Part shown: in pieces, positions 25,171 to 37,279 of the stretch | Layout of the letters: every line of letters starts with the position of its first letter | How positions within the stretch are numbered: the first letter of the stretch is position 1 | Source of the DNA: Druceiella hillmani | Lineage: Eukaryota; Arthropoda; Insecta; Lepidoptera; Hepialidae | DNA length: 64,000 bases | Assembly (NCBI GenBank): GCA_039881145.1 | Contig: JAYKKI010000052.1 | Coordinates: forward strand, 12,242,001 to 12,306,000 | Direction: 5' to 3' | The notes under the pieces: model-generated | What the model was told of the DNA's origin: nothing | The model's database searches: none | Seen by the model: the letters and a program-made list of their open reading frames with translations, nothing else | Program-made: the position numbers and the translations under genes

Positions 25171-25786
25171 TTAGTGTTGTTATTACGAAATAGCCTTGAA
25201 ATCAATATAATCAACTATTGTTTGTTTCAGGAAAAATTACATAATTAAAATCCTCAAAGGGAGTAAAACTGAAAAAGATTTGGACGATCTTGACGGTTTA
25301 AAACTCTTGGATATAAGTATAAAAGGTACTCATAATCTAGTCTATATAAATATTTAAACAATTTGCTTTTGTAATTTGACCTGTTTTATTTATTAACATG
25401 AGTTAGGCAGAAAAGGAGGAGAATTAGGAAAAAGGCGTAGAGTACTTGATATCAGTTTTCGTAAATATTTTTATGGCTAGCTATTAATAAATATAAAGTC
25501 ATTATGAAAATATAAGTCGAGAGATACTCACCCTTTTAATTATATCAAATTTATTTTTTTTATTTCTTTTGCCCTTAACAAAAATCATTATATTTAAAGA
25601 TTATTTGTTACTTTTTAATCCATATTGTCAGGCGAAAGGAAAACATTTTTTTTTTTAATTTTAAACAATATTTACAGTACTATTTACAGTACATTCATAC
25701 ACCGTCATTTTCTGTTGAAAATTATTCTTTCAAGATATGGTACGTTTGGTTCCATATTTTTGTGCGTTCTTTATCGAAAACATTAT

Positions 25787-26744
25787 TAGTTAACTGATTA
25801 ACATATATTTTTTCTCGGATAGCGTTGGAGAGTACGCTATTTAAAATAGACATATGAACAGCGTAATATCACATAATTTACCGGTGAAAAGTTTGCCTTG
25901 AATTCAATAATTTAATGCTGTATGATTTTGCAGAAAAAGTAAATTTCTTTAAATGAAAACATCATTTCAATACTACATCTCTCATATTTTGTATCTCATT
26001 ATTTTATTTTTCCTATACAAAAGACACAGGATAGGTAATCTAAAATTGAGACCGGCTGATGTCATTGGCGTTGTGTTTTAGAAGCAGTTTGATGGTTGAT
26101 ATTTGAACACATGTGACCAAAAACATAACACCAAGAAGAGAATTAAGATTTATATATTTCAATTTAAACTAGAAGGGATATTTTAGAGGTTTAAACAAGT
26201 CACAATAAATAAAAATGAAATATCAATCTGAAGATATTAAATTCAGAAATTCAAAAATAAAAAATAGTTAACTGATTAATATACATTTCTTCTCAAATAG
26301 CGTCGGAGAGTACGCCATTTAAAATAGACATATAAAGAGCATAATACCACAACATTTATCGCTAAAAAGGTTGTCTTGAATTCAATAAGATGATGCTATA
26401 TTATTTCGCTGAAAAAGTAAATTTATTTAAATCAAAACATCATTTCAATATTACATCTCTCATATTTTGTTTCCCATTATTTTACTGTCCTATATAAAAA
26501 ACAGAGGATAAGTAATCTAAAATTGGAAGTGGCTTATGTCATCGGCATTGTTTTTTAGAAGCAGTTTGATGGTTGAAATTTGTACACATGTGACCAAAAA
26601 CTTAACATCAAGAAGAGAAGTAAGATTTAGATATTTCAATTTTACATTAAAAGGGATATTTTAGAGGTTTACACAAGTCACAATAAATGAAAATTAGATA
26701 TCAATCTGAAGATGTTAAATTGAGAAATTCAAAAATAAAAAATA
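25787..26744. repeat. 478-bp tandem duplication in pseudogene intron 6
   Basis: 25787-26264 and 26265-26744 align along their whole length, each starting TAGTTAACTGATTAA and ending AAATTCAAAAATAAAAAA, with shared GGAGAGTACGC, CATCATTTCAATA, GAAGCAGTTTGATGGTTGA and CACATGTGACCAAAAAC. By eye about 85-90% identical. No ORF is conserved between them. Confidence 0.92.
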
Positions 26745-27330
26745 TATAAGTAATTGAATGTATAGTCGTGTGTAATTTAAAATGAAACATTTAATAATCT
26801 TGCAATATCTTTGCGTCTCATAAAATTATAACAAGAAAAATTAATGAAAATCATACAGACGTGTAATTATTTTCAAATTAAAAAAAAATAGATGAAGGCT
26901 TCTTTTTAAGTGTCATCAGGTGAAATTTATGGCAAAAAAATCTCATGTGTTTCAATAAACGTTTATATTTCTATGTTCATTTATTCTTAAAAGAACATAA
27001 ATATACGACAACTAATCAATTTTGTGCTGTTATTTTTTAATCTCTATTTGAAGATCTCTTTGTATTATCTAATTATAACATATTTTTGAAAATAAAACGC
27101 AATTCTAAATTGTTTTTAATTGTTTTGTAATTGCGACATCTTCAAATTTTTGGTTGTTAGTTTATGTCGCTCGTTTAAATATTTGGTGATTTTTGAAAGT
27201 TTATGTTATATAATTCGTACTCTTGACTCTGCATATTTATATATTAATAGGTGAAAAAAAAAAATTTGCACCACTTTTTAAATAGATTGCGCGCACTCTT
27301 TAAGCAGAGTGTTGCTTGAGTGTGTTAAAA

Positions 27331-27365
27331 ATTATATATTATATATTATATAAAAATTATATATA

Positions 27366-27423
<58 letters not shown>

Positions 27424-27427
27424 TATC
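27331..27427. repeat. (AT)n microsatellite
   Basis: Alternating AT of about 60 bases with diverged shoulders, in pseudogene intron 6. Confidence 0.95.
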
Positions 27428-29755
27428 ATATGTTCATACTGTAAATGTCGAACACATAATAATCTGTAGTCAAACAGTCGTACAAAGTAGAGATTGTTGC
27501 CAGAGAATTTTAAAATGTCAGACTGAATGAGTTTCAAGCTGTGAATTTTATGTGATTTCAAATGTTTCTTTTCCAATAAACTATAGATTATTTGTTACGA
27601 CGAAAAGTTTACGATGAAAGTGAAAAATTTAAATTCTATAACGACTTGTAAGTAAGCATGAAAATGCTTTCTTGTAAATTAATTTACTATGTGTGTAACA
27701 ATCAGTTTCCACGAAAAGATACTTGTTATGGCATAAATACTTTTCTATTACATGTATAATAAATACATTAGTATTGTATACCATAATATTAATATACTCT
27801 AGAATAATATGTTTGTAACCAGCAAACATATATTTCACATTTGTCATTCTATTATCCCAATTCTATTTTGTATTTCTATTTAGATGTTGGCCGTTGTTTA
27901 AAATTAAAAGAAATGGCTATTGTATTCTGATCGACTTCATCGGTTTTAAAAACTTTGGCCAACGTATTGCTCACCATATAGTTGTTCTGATTGCACAAAA
28001 TTTCAAGAACGTTAATTTAAGTACTCCTTCCTTTATTTTTATAGTCTCTCCCAATGATGTAACTCTATAATTAAATTATAGCTATAAAAGGCGAACAAAA
28101 ATGTGTCCCCACTTAGCTCCACATTCGAACTACGCAGATAAAGACACAGTGACACCAAATTATCTCGTCGATTCTTGACATTTTTTAGCCCTAACGACAT
28201 GTCTACATAACATAATGTCATTGACCTCTCTGATATCGATTATTAGTAGTAAGACCGTAAGTAATAAATCAATTATGAATGAATTTTTTAATGATTATAT
28301 AACAGTGATAATATTGCAAATAATCTTCAACAAACTCTGATTATAAACGCATTATTATACGTAACAAATTATGTCACATCTATCAACACTGATAATTTTT
28401 TTTTTTGTAAAGATAATAAAATCGATCATAGTAGATGAAGTTGGCATATATTAGGATCTTGCTTTAACCAATTTTTTATTGTGTTTCATAGATTAGTACA
28501 TATTTTAATATAACCAGTTTTCATCTAAACTATTTGCCAAAAGCTATCGTTTGAATTTTTAACATAGGAAAATTAGAATTTTTTAAAAGCTTTAAAAGCT
28601 CATATATGAAGAAAAATGCAACTAAATAATAAATATTCTGGGTAATAATTTATTGAATTTTTAAAACTAGTAGCACTTCAATCAATTGGTTGAGCAAAAA
28701 AGTCCAGCCCGAAATTAAATACCTGAGCAGGCACATTATAATTTTTTCTCCACGTTTTGCTTTTAAGTTGATTATAAGCATACATTTGAAAAAATTTACT
28801 GCGCAGAAATTGCGAAGTGACTAAGATTAAAGGTTTTTATTTACTACAAACTTCTATAAAATAAATGTTCTGGTAATTTATATTTCAGTGTATATATTAA
28901 TAACAGTTAAACATATTGAAAATAAACTTGTGTTGAAAATATTGTTGTAAGTGCCTTTTTATACGTATTCATCAATTAAGTTAAATCAATACTATAGATA
29001 TCCTTATTTATAACCATTACCATTGCAAGATTTGTAGTGCTTGCCTTAATGCTTTGTTAGTTGTACCAAAAAGTTGTAATATATTTTGAAATATTTCTTT
29101 CTGCAGAAACTCTTAGGAAATATCCAGTTTTACCTTTTTCGGATCGTCTATGCGGTAAGGACTGTAGGCTATCTGATGGTCTCGTGGTGGAGAAAGGTAT
29201 AAGAGTTCTCGTATGCACCTCTGGCCTACATCGTGATGAAAATTATTTTTCGGAACTAGATCTTTGGGATCCATACAGATTCGAGAAAGAGTCTGAAATG
29301 ACGCCTTAAACTTTCATGCCTTTTAGTGAAGGGCAAAGAACATGACACGTGTGTTAGTGTAACATAACTTTCTTGTTAATTTATTTTTACTTAGGTAAAA
29401 GTTAACGACTTCTGCAATTTGTCGAGTTTAATGAGTACTTTTTTGGACTCAAATTACAGGTTCCAAATTTGCAATGCTCAGTATGAAAATGACATTGTCC
29501 ACCTTGGTCGAGCATTATCGGTTCGAGCCAAGTGCCAACACAGTTCTGTTAAAGGACATGCGACAGAATCCCTATTCAGTAATGAGTGCACCGGATGGAC
29601 CTATTATCTTAAATATTAAACGTAGATAAAAATTTATTGAAAAAAAAGTTATGAAAACTTTCTTCAATCATCGATACTTTAATAGATTTACCACTAATTT
29701 TACAATACGTAGTGATTTTGAGTACAAGCGTGCCATATATAAGTATATTTAATGA

Positions 29756-29761
29756 AATAAA
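29756..29761 (+). promoter_or_regulatory. Polyadenylation signal relic (AATAAA) of the P450 pseudogene
   Basis: AATAAA lies 127 bases after the pseudogene's terminal TAA, a normal spacing, and the UTR before it resembles that of the first P450. Confidence 0.5.
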
Positions 29762-29814
29762 AGATATATACGTAACTACACATATCCATCAAAATATTAG
29801 AATGATTCGCTGAA

Positions 29815-30130
29815 GGTTTGTATAAAGAGTTCGACGCGGTTATATCCCTTAAAATGGGATGAGACATCTTGGACGTCAAGTTTGCTTAATATTGGAACAT
29901 TGCTTAATGTTGGAGGTGCGGATCCCCAAAAGAGGCTCCATGGTATGTACTATGCTCATGCCACCTCAAAGTAGCAGCGATTATACACCGTCACAACGCC
30001 ATCCTGGAAAGGATAGTCGACGCGTACAAAACATGTCCCAAGACCAGTAGTGCGCTTAAGTGGTACTATTCCAGGCTTTTAGGCAATTAATACCGGGCTT
30101 TATCGGATACCTCTTTTTAACGTGGCTATG
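29815..30130. other. GC-richer intergenic segment, probable transposon fragment
   Basis: The base composition stands out from the surrounding AT-rich DNA. A 63-residue frame is open (29859-30050), and another frame reads RHNAILERIVDAYKTCPK, loosely reminiscent of retroelement-type sequence but too short to name. Not assigned. Confidence 0.3.
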
Positions 30131-30204
30131 CCATTCTGGAAGTATCTTGAAGATGTGTTGTAATTACTGTATAGCAGTCGTTTAGTTGACAACTTACCAT
30201 TACC

Positions 30205-30325
30205 TAATGTCGGCCTAATTGGACACATTTTATGGATTGTTTTCATGAGTCTTCAACAATATTTTAGTATTTATTCTTTTTTATTCAGTTATTTTCATGA
30301 GTCCTCAACAATATTTTAGTGTTTC
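30205..30325. repeat. Outlying copy of the 32-33 kb repeat plus a short duplication
   Basis: GGCCTAATTGGACACATTTT followed by ATGGATTGTT matches the unit of the 32.2-33.6 kb array. Next to it, TTTTCATGAGTC(T/C)TCAACAA with TATTTTAGT occurs twice about 50 bp apart. Confidence 0.6.
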
Positions 30326-30329
30326 CCTG

Positions 30330-32040
30330 TGAAATGAATGGTGTAAGTTGGTACGATTTTTTATGTATAAAGAAACAATGTTACAGGAATGTATTTAGCA
30401 GTTCCTTAATCGAATGAAATTGTGTTTACCTTGTTTTAACCTTTGAGTTCTAAATGTATTTAACATATTTTTTTAGAAAAAATACACATAATTAACATAT
30501 TATTTTTCACAGAAGGGTCAATAAATATATTCCTCATGTTTTGCCATTTTTAAACACGAAAATATTATTTTATGATACTTACGAGGAGGTTGAAAAAAAT
30601 TAGGTCGCCAAATTCAAAAACTGTACTTTAAACTTTGATTAATGTTTTCGTTGATGCTATTTTAATGAGTGATTGTGAATTTTCAGTCGGTTTTTATTAA
30701 TAATTTCATAAATAAATGTAGAATTAACATTTAAAAAGTTAGTTTCCTCTATTCAATAAAAAATGGTTCTAATTGCATAACGATTAATCTTTCGAAGCAC
30801 GAATTCAAAATTACTGAAAAAAAGGATTTCCTTCAATTTAACTATTGATAACATGTTGAATGTCTTGAATACCTGCGAAATTAAATTTTTTGTTGAAGTA
30901 TTTTTAATATAGTTCACCAATGATACTATTTCTTATGTGTATCTAATTTGCTGCTATTTTAGTGATAAAAATACTCCGATACATTTCAAAAAGTAGAGAG
31001 TAGTCAAAAAGTTAACAGTAGTTAAACATTTAACAGTATTATCATTCAGTGAAGAAAATTCAACCTTTTGATGCAAAAAGATATTTAACAAGTCGGGGTT
31101 GTTGGGTGTAGATATGTATTTTCCACATTATACAAATAAAAAAAAATTATCGACAAGTAAAAATAGTAAGAAAACTTGATAAAACAATTTCTCTCCTTAC
31201 AGATTATAACGAGTCCGATCTCATAGTAAGAATAAAACCCTACCGCATTTAATTTAACAAATACAAATCTAGGTCATTTAATCAGAAAAGGGACTCAAGT
31301 TCATCGAAAACGACAAAAATTACTTTGCGCTAATAAAAAAAAATATTTACAGAAATATATATTGTTGTATCTATTGATTGCTTTTTGTCTTTAAGAAATA
31401 ACTTATAATAAATAAATTCATATTTTAGAGGTTAATTGGAAATATCTCAATAACAACAAAACTTATTTAGTGTGTTCTGAATCGGAACCCATACAAAAAG
31501 AGTTTTGTTTTAAATTATTAACGCAAGGTAACTGTAGTTTTAGAATTTAATTTGAAACGGCTAGCAAATACCTAATATCAAGAACTGCTGTGCATTTTTG
31601 TGACATATAGTTGTACGTTACTTTGTAGCTCAATATTTCAGAAACAGGGTTTGAAAGTTAAATATAGTATAAGGAAATTAAGTTTAATTTTAAAAGGCCT
31701 AATACACTTAGTGGGACATGTGAAATGGAAATTTCAGCTTTTCCCATATATGTCCTTATATATTATAAAAAAAATAATATTTGATGACAAATTAATACAC
31801 ACATCCATAGAAAGGGAATACTTGCAAAATTTCATATATTTAGGTCTAAAATCTTAGAAAATGCGAGTGGGTGACATACCAAGATGTTTGATCAAATTGT
31901 AAGGGATTTTTGTTTATCTGCGGTAGTCTAAATTACAACGAGTTGTGCCAATTGGAAAGTAGAAATGCATGGTTCGAAATGTACGTAACAATATCTTAAC
32001 TTGTACTGCTCATTACAACTGCAATAATATGTTAGAATAA
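30330..32040. other. Intergenic, no recognised feature
   Basis: AT-rich sequence. The longest frame (31600-31857, 85 residues) shows no motif or family resemblance. Confidence 0.5.
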
Positions 32041-32043
32041 GTA

Positions 32044-32113
<70 letters not shown>
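32041..32113. repeat. (AT)n microsatellite
   Basis: About 70 bases of alternating TA. Confidence 0.97.
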
Positions 32114-32117
<4 letters not shown>

Positions 32118-32249
32118 AGACAGCCGGTTAAACCATATCTAGTGGTGTAATGCCATTTACGTTTCTGCCATTTAGACCGATGGGGGAAAACCTTTGTAGA
32201 CTATTCATGTTATATAATTTTAAAAAAAATATCCGAAATCACCGACCTA

Positions 32250-33560
32250 GTGTAATGATGTATAATATTGTTAATATACTCCATGTAGGCTACCTAATTG
32301 GACACAATTTATGGATTATTTAAATATTGTGAATTGCCGCCGATTATTTCAAAAGAACAACGATTCGTCCTTCTTTTAGATAATATTGTTTAAATATTCC
32401 ATTTAGATTGCGTCATTGGACACATTTTTTGTGTTCTTCAAGTATTGTTAACTGCCGCCGATGATTTCCAAAGAACAGTAATTCACTCTCCTATTAGATA
32501 ATATTGTTAATATGCTCCATGTAACTGCCTAATTGAACACACTTTATGGATTATTTAAGTGAATTACCTCCGATGATTTCGAAAGAACACACTTTATGGA
32601 TTATTTAAGTGAATTACCTCCGATGATTTCGAAAGAACAGTGATTCACACTCCTATTAGATAATATTGTTAATATGCTCCATGTAACTGCCTAATTGAAC
32701 ACACTTTATGGATTATTTAAGTGAATTACCTCCGATGATTTCGAAAGAACAGTGATTCACACTCGTATTAGATAATATTGTTAATCTGCTCCATGTAATT
32801 GCCTAATTGAACACACTTTATGGATTATTTAAGTGAATTACCTCCGATGATTTCGAAAGAACACACTTTATGGATTATTTAAGTGAATTACCTCCGATGA
32901 TTTCGAAAGAACAGTGATTCACACTCCTATTAGATAATATTGTTAATCTGCTCCATGTAATTGCCTAATTGAACACACTTTATGGATTATTTAAGTGAAT
33001 TACCTCCGATGATTTCGAAAGAACACACTTTATGGATTATTTAAGTGAATTACCTCCGATGATTTCAAAAGAACACACTTTATGGATTATTTAAGTGAAT
33101 TACATCCGATGATTTCGAAAGAACAGTGATTCACACTCCTATTAGATAATATTGTTAATATGCTCCATGTAACTGCCTAATTGAACACACTTTATGGATT
33201 ATTTAAGTGAATTACCTCCGATGATTTCGAAAGAACAGTGATTCATACTCCTATTAGATAATATTGTTAATCTGCTCCATGTAATTGCCTAAGTGAACAC
33301 ACTTTATGGATTATTTAAGTGAATTACCTCCGATGATTTCGAAAGAACACACTTTATGGATTATTTAAGTGAATTACCTCCGATGATTTCGAAAGAACAG
33401 TGATTCACACTCCTATTAGATAATATTGTTAATATGCTCCATGTAACTGCCTAATTGAACACACTTTATGGATTATTTAAGTGAATTAACTCCGATGATT
33501 TCGAAAGAACAATGATTCGTTATTCCTTTTAGATAATATTGTTTATATACTCCGTTTAGG
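32250..33560. repeat. Higher-order minisatellite/satellite-like array (112-bp unit with a 50-bp subunit)
   Basis: The basic unit of about 112 bp (GATTCACACTCCTATTAGAT, AATATTGTTAATATGCTCCA, TGTAACTGCCTAATTGAACA, then a 50-bp segment) recurs from about 32450 to 33520. Inside it the 50-bp segment CACACTTTATGGATTATTTA ... CCGATGATTTCGAAAGAA is present once, twice or three times, so units are 112, 162 or 212 bp. Inner copies are nearly identical, while edge copies (32250-32450 and after 33500) are diverged, as expected from unequal exchange in the core. No coding content. Confidence 0.95.
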
Positions 33561-33887
33561 TTGTCTTATGGAACTCAAACAACAATTTTAGAGAATTTGA
33601 AAAGCTAATCTTAAACACCTCGTGTGATTCAACAGCTCAGAAATAATAAAGAGTAAACGACTCACAGTTACAACAAACGAGTTAGTAAAAAATTGCAGTT
33701 TTTTGATACTGGTTGCCCATAGGATCGTATATAACTTGAATATGTGAATAGATTTATGAATCTACTAATTTCTATGTCACAAAGGACTTTGTCAAAAAGA
33801 TGTAATGTGTACTTGGTGTCAATGTCGAAAATGGTTCCAATTTCAATAAAATTTTTAATTACAGAAAAAATCATATCACGGAAAAGA

Positions 33888-33891
<4 letters not shown>

Positions 33892-33957
<66 letters not shown>
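33892..33957. repeat. (AT)n microsatellite
   Basis: Pure alternating TA, about 65 bases. Confidence 0.97.
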
Positions 33958-33959
<2 letters not shown>

Positions 33960-34429
33960 GCATACCTAGTGCAAACAAGAACATTTCACAAAATAATGTA
34001 CAAGCAGTTTTCTTCATTCTAAACATTTTTCTTTTGGAAATTTTGAACAAATTAAAAGGAAACGAAGATATTTTCAATTTTGTATTTACGCTACTATACT
34101 TATCCGTTATACCCAAGTGTGTATACTCGTACTGTCTGAAATCGCGAGTTAATAAAAACCACATGGCCGTTTATCGCTACATAATTATTACTTTTCTTAA
34201 AATTATTTGATAATCTTAGATTATATTACTTATTAATTTGATGAAAATATTGATATTAATTAAACATATAGAATGTTTAAAGAAACAGTTTTTACCATTT
34301 CGTGTTTGATATTGTTTAAGCACTAAAATATTTAAGGACTGGCCTCTTGTAGTAATGATATAAAAATAATTCACGTTTCAAAAATAGAATTCTTACTTTA
34401 AACCATTTAAGTATCAGAAAAGCTAACTG

Positions 34430-35150
34430 AACAGTAGTCACGATCGACTTCGTTCAGGTAAAGACTGACATGAGAGTATTCTGACACGAGAGCAACAGAT
34501 TCATAAAGTTTGGACATCGGTTAAGTCAAGTACAGAAAATTCCACCTAAACATTTAGGGGTCAGAAATTTTGCGTAAGGTGAATACCCCATAATTTAACC
34601 GAGGCTCGAAAATACCATCGCTTTGACCACTACATTTTAGAAAAATTCATCGGAGTTTATTCAAATGCTTTACTCAATATAGTCGAAAGTCAAAAAGTGT
34701 GAAGCTCTGGAAGAAAAATATTTATTGTGATGCCAAGATGGTCCCACCGGAAACTAAAAGAAGAAAAAAGGATCACAAAGTGGTAAATAGTTTAAAAAAA
34801 AAAATTTGAGACGCACAAGTGTCCTCGCACATGCATCAAAAAAGCAAGTGTCTAGATAACACCTCTGCATCTTTAGACAGAAGAACGACGAAATACTACG
34901 TCGGATGTAGAAATTATGGGTATTCCACCATACCGGTATAGCCCCTGCCTTGCATTATACGATTTCCATTTATTTCCTCGAGTAAAAGATAAACTGCGAG
35001 AAATACAATCCCCGGATGCTGTAGAAGCCTGGGGAAAGTCGTTAAAGAAAAAAAGAGCCGAATATTTCTCTCAGTGATTTTATGGAATGAAACGATACAT
35101 GGAGTATTATAGACAATATTAAAAAAAAAACAAAAATAAATTACAAATAT
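34430..35150 (+). pseudogene. mariner-type transposase relic
   Basis: Decayed in all frames, but the end of the catalytic domain is readable: YSPCLALYDFHLFPRVKDK (family pattern YSPDLAPCDFxLFP...LK), followed by LREIQSPDAVEAWGKSLKK and YFSQ/FYGMKRYMEYY like the mariner tail. Upstream, TREQQIHKVWTSVKSS is in the expected order. Many stops and indels. The Asp in the YSPDLAPxD motif has become Tyr. Inactive. Confidence 0.65.
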
Positions 35151-35819
35151 CCTAGATGGATTAATTTTTCATATTCTAAAGATTTTCAATTTCACCTTTC
35201 GTAATATATTTAAGGAATTCCATGAAAATTAATAAAAATGTAAAAAACTTCCCTTACAATATAATTGTGAACGGTTGAGATATTCCAAATCGCTACTTAT
35301 ACAGGAAAATGTATCTTTATGAATCTATGTATGATGTCCTTCTGAACTGATGTCCTGATTGGTTATTATAGTAATTGGAATTAATTGTCATAAAATAAAG
35401 TCAATATTTATTTATCATTTGTGTTCGTACGACTGAAAATTTTCTGACAATTATTAACAACACATTATGATGATTGAAACTAGTGTCGCATACTACACTA
35501 ATTATTTCAAGTGTTCTTATGGGTAGATTGATATGGTGTTATGAAAAACCATCAGGGTCAGCCTGTCTTGTAATTTTTCAACTCTTTGGTACAGGCAATT
35601 TATTTGTGAGGCTAGTTAGTAAGCCAAATTATAAATTAGTCTATAACTTAATTCGATATAACCACACATACTTACAGGCGGGTGAAGTGCACACTATTGC
35701 TAATAATTCGATTAAAACAAGCGTGTCAGACAACACAATGTATGCTCGATGAAAAAACTGCCAAGCATCTTTCTACAGTGGCGCTTTCAAACGATATTAC
35801 TTCGCGCCGAATTCATGAT

Positions 35820-36276
35820 TATGAATAATGAATTCGCCGCTAAACATTCCTTTTGCCTTTTCATTCAGAGTTTGGGTCGGATGCATCATTGTTTCTTGGC
35901 TTTTCAATAATTCCACTTTTTTATTCATAAGGAATTCTTTATTTTTGTCTTTTAACTCGGGCTGTACAGTTTCTAATTATAGATGCATCTTGGCAGGTAC
36001 CATAGAACTATTAGAAAGTAGTATATTGCATATTGTATAGAGAGGTGAGCTGTTAGAATTAACAATTCTGAGATTGACGTATGATTCATAATATTTCCTT
36101 TTTTTCGCATTTAATGTGTCATTACGTATTTTACTACTTGAAGCCGTGGAGCTTGACCTAGTAATATCACCGTCTTGATCGGGAATTGCCGCATCCTTTG
36201 GCAGGCGTACCACTTTTGAATTTTCGGTGGAAGATTTTGTTACAACACCTTTAAGGCCTTTAAGCCAACGCTCCAT
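35820..36276 (-). pseudogene. hAT-type transposase (ZBED5/SCAND3-like) N-terminal relic
   Basis: The frame 35977-36276 starts MERWLKG and contains KKRKYYESYVNL and CNILLSNSSMVPAK, matching the BED zinc-finger start of ZBED5-type hAT proteins (KRKYDESY ... C.VC...LSNESM.PSKL). The first zinc cysteine is Tyr and the His pair is lost. Beyond the stop, diverged pieces such as KDKNKEFLMNKKVELL follow in family order. It lies inside the 35332-37278 inverted-repeat element. Not functional. In vertebrates and insects such genes are sometimes domesticated; nothing here suggests that. Confidence 0.6.
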
Positions 36277-36359
36277 TCTTCTTTATAAAAATTTGATTGT
36301 AAAATATGTTGAATGGAAATAATATTGCCACGAAATGTGGGACTTCATAACCACTAATA

Positions 36360-36725
36360 ACAACACGCGGTCACACACACACGACATGGACTGTCATGGA
36401 CGCCTGGCGACTGACTGTTCGGCTATTTACGTCACGGATCGTCTTCCGTCGGTTGCAGCTTCGTCAAACGCCGCGACTGCGAACCAAGCGCGGCGCGACG
36501 GCTCGAGTCAGTCAATGTTGTCGCGATCTCGCGCTCTTTGTTACGCATTCCACTACCACTCTTTTAGTTAGGAATATTTAGAATTTTAGATTGATTTTTC
36601 TTGCTCTGCAACCATAGAGTACCCGTTAGTAATTTTATTTCATTATGACCCGTATTTTCGTGGAGCCTCCACAGAGGCTTTGCGGAACCCTAGGGATCCG
36701 CGGAGTACACTTTGAGTATGGCTGT
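36360..36725. mobile_element. GC-rich upstream and end region of the hAT relic
   Basis: A GC-rich block (CGCGGCGCGACGGCTCGAG and similar) sits just upstream of the - strand ZBED-like frame, where the promoter of such an element would be. Beyond it, GGAACCCTAGGGATCCGCGG (near 36685) resembles the internal end sequences of hAT elements. CACACACACACGACATGG marks a short CA tract. Confidence 0.4.
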
Positions 36726-37279
36726 TGTATGCTATCTTACGTGTTAAAGGGCACATGTTAAAGTGCACATATTTTTTATAACTGGATTTACATCACGTGA
36801 AAAATAGAACTTAGCATAATCCAGTATGTGAATGATGGATTCCATTCAATACAAATGAAAATTATTCGAAGATCATGCATGTTTCATATGAAATACTGTT
36901 TATGTTACATATACTTATTTACTTTCACTACTAACTTTGTCAAAGAATTTTTTTAATTTGTCTTACCAATCAGCCTCACAAATAAATTGCCAGTACCAAA
37001 GAATTGAAAAATTACAAGATAAGCTGACCCGATGGTTTTGCATAACGCCATATCAATCTACTCATAAGAACACTTCAAATAATCAGTGTAGTATGCGGTA
37101 CTAATTTCAATCATCAATTGTGTTTTTAATTGTGTTTTTGTTTTTAATAATTGTATTGTGTTTTTAATAATTGCCAGAAAATTTTCAGTCATACGAACAC
37201 AAAGGATAAATAAATGCCTCTATTTTGTGACAATTCATCCCAATTACCATAATAACAAATCAGTTCAGAAGGACATCAG

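Larger units (their letters stand above)
17095..29629 (+). pseudogene. Cytochrome P450 pseudogene (CYP6-like), eight exons, multiple disabling changes
   Basis: Exons: 17095-17457, 17929-18088, 18228-18414, 19509-19662, 19953-20071, 25231-25325, 29107-about 29350 and 29460-29629. Exon 1 is intact (signal anchor MAVFYLFSFVIVLLIVLYTY, then YWKNRNVPFE). Exon 2 has a 7-bp tandem duplication (AAATGAC twice, 18069-18082) giving a frameshift and TGA. Exon 3 has TGA for the Trp seen in the intact paralogue and two extra T in a T8 run. Exon 4 has a likely extra T and a 2-base loss. Exon 5 (I-helix, LAGFETTSMAL) is intact. Exon 6 lost 5 bases. Exon 7 keeps ETLRKYP but has TAA at 29307-29309 and TGA at 29343-29345 exactly at the haem-ligand Cys codon, and its donor site is gone. 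Exon 8 is open. It cannot encode a working P450. The homopolymer changes alone might be assembly errors, but the duplication, the nonsense codons and the 5-base loss are not of that kind. Confidence 0.93.
35332..37278. mobile_element. Roughly 1.95-kb element with about 300-bp inverted repeats enclosing a hAT relic
   Basis: The left end TGATGTCCTTCTGAACTG (from 35332) is exactly mirrored by CAGTTCAGAAGGACATCA at 37261-37278. The arms pair inward with substitutions and small indels through GTTCGTA(C/T)GACTGAAAATT, GTGTTCTTATG(G/A)GTAGATTG and GGCAATTTATTTGTGAGGCT, reaching about 35640 and 36950. Between them lie a ZBED/hAT-like coding relic on the - strand and a GC-rich block (36360-36720). No target-site duplication was evident. 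It could be one foldback-type element or a hAT relic caught between inverted copies of another repeat. Confidence 0.75.

Noticed and set aside
33871..34210. Overlapping ORFs on both strands around 33.9-34.2 kb
   Set aside because: Opened by the (AT)n tract. No conserved motif and no splice context.
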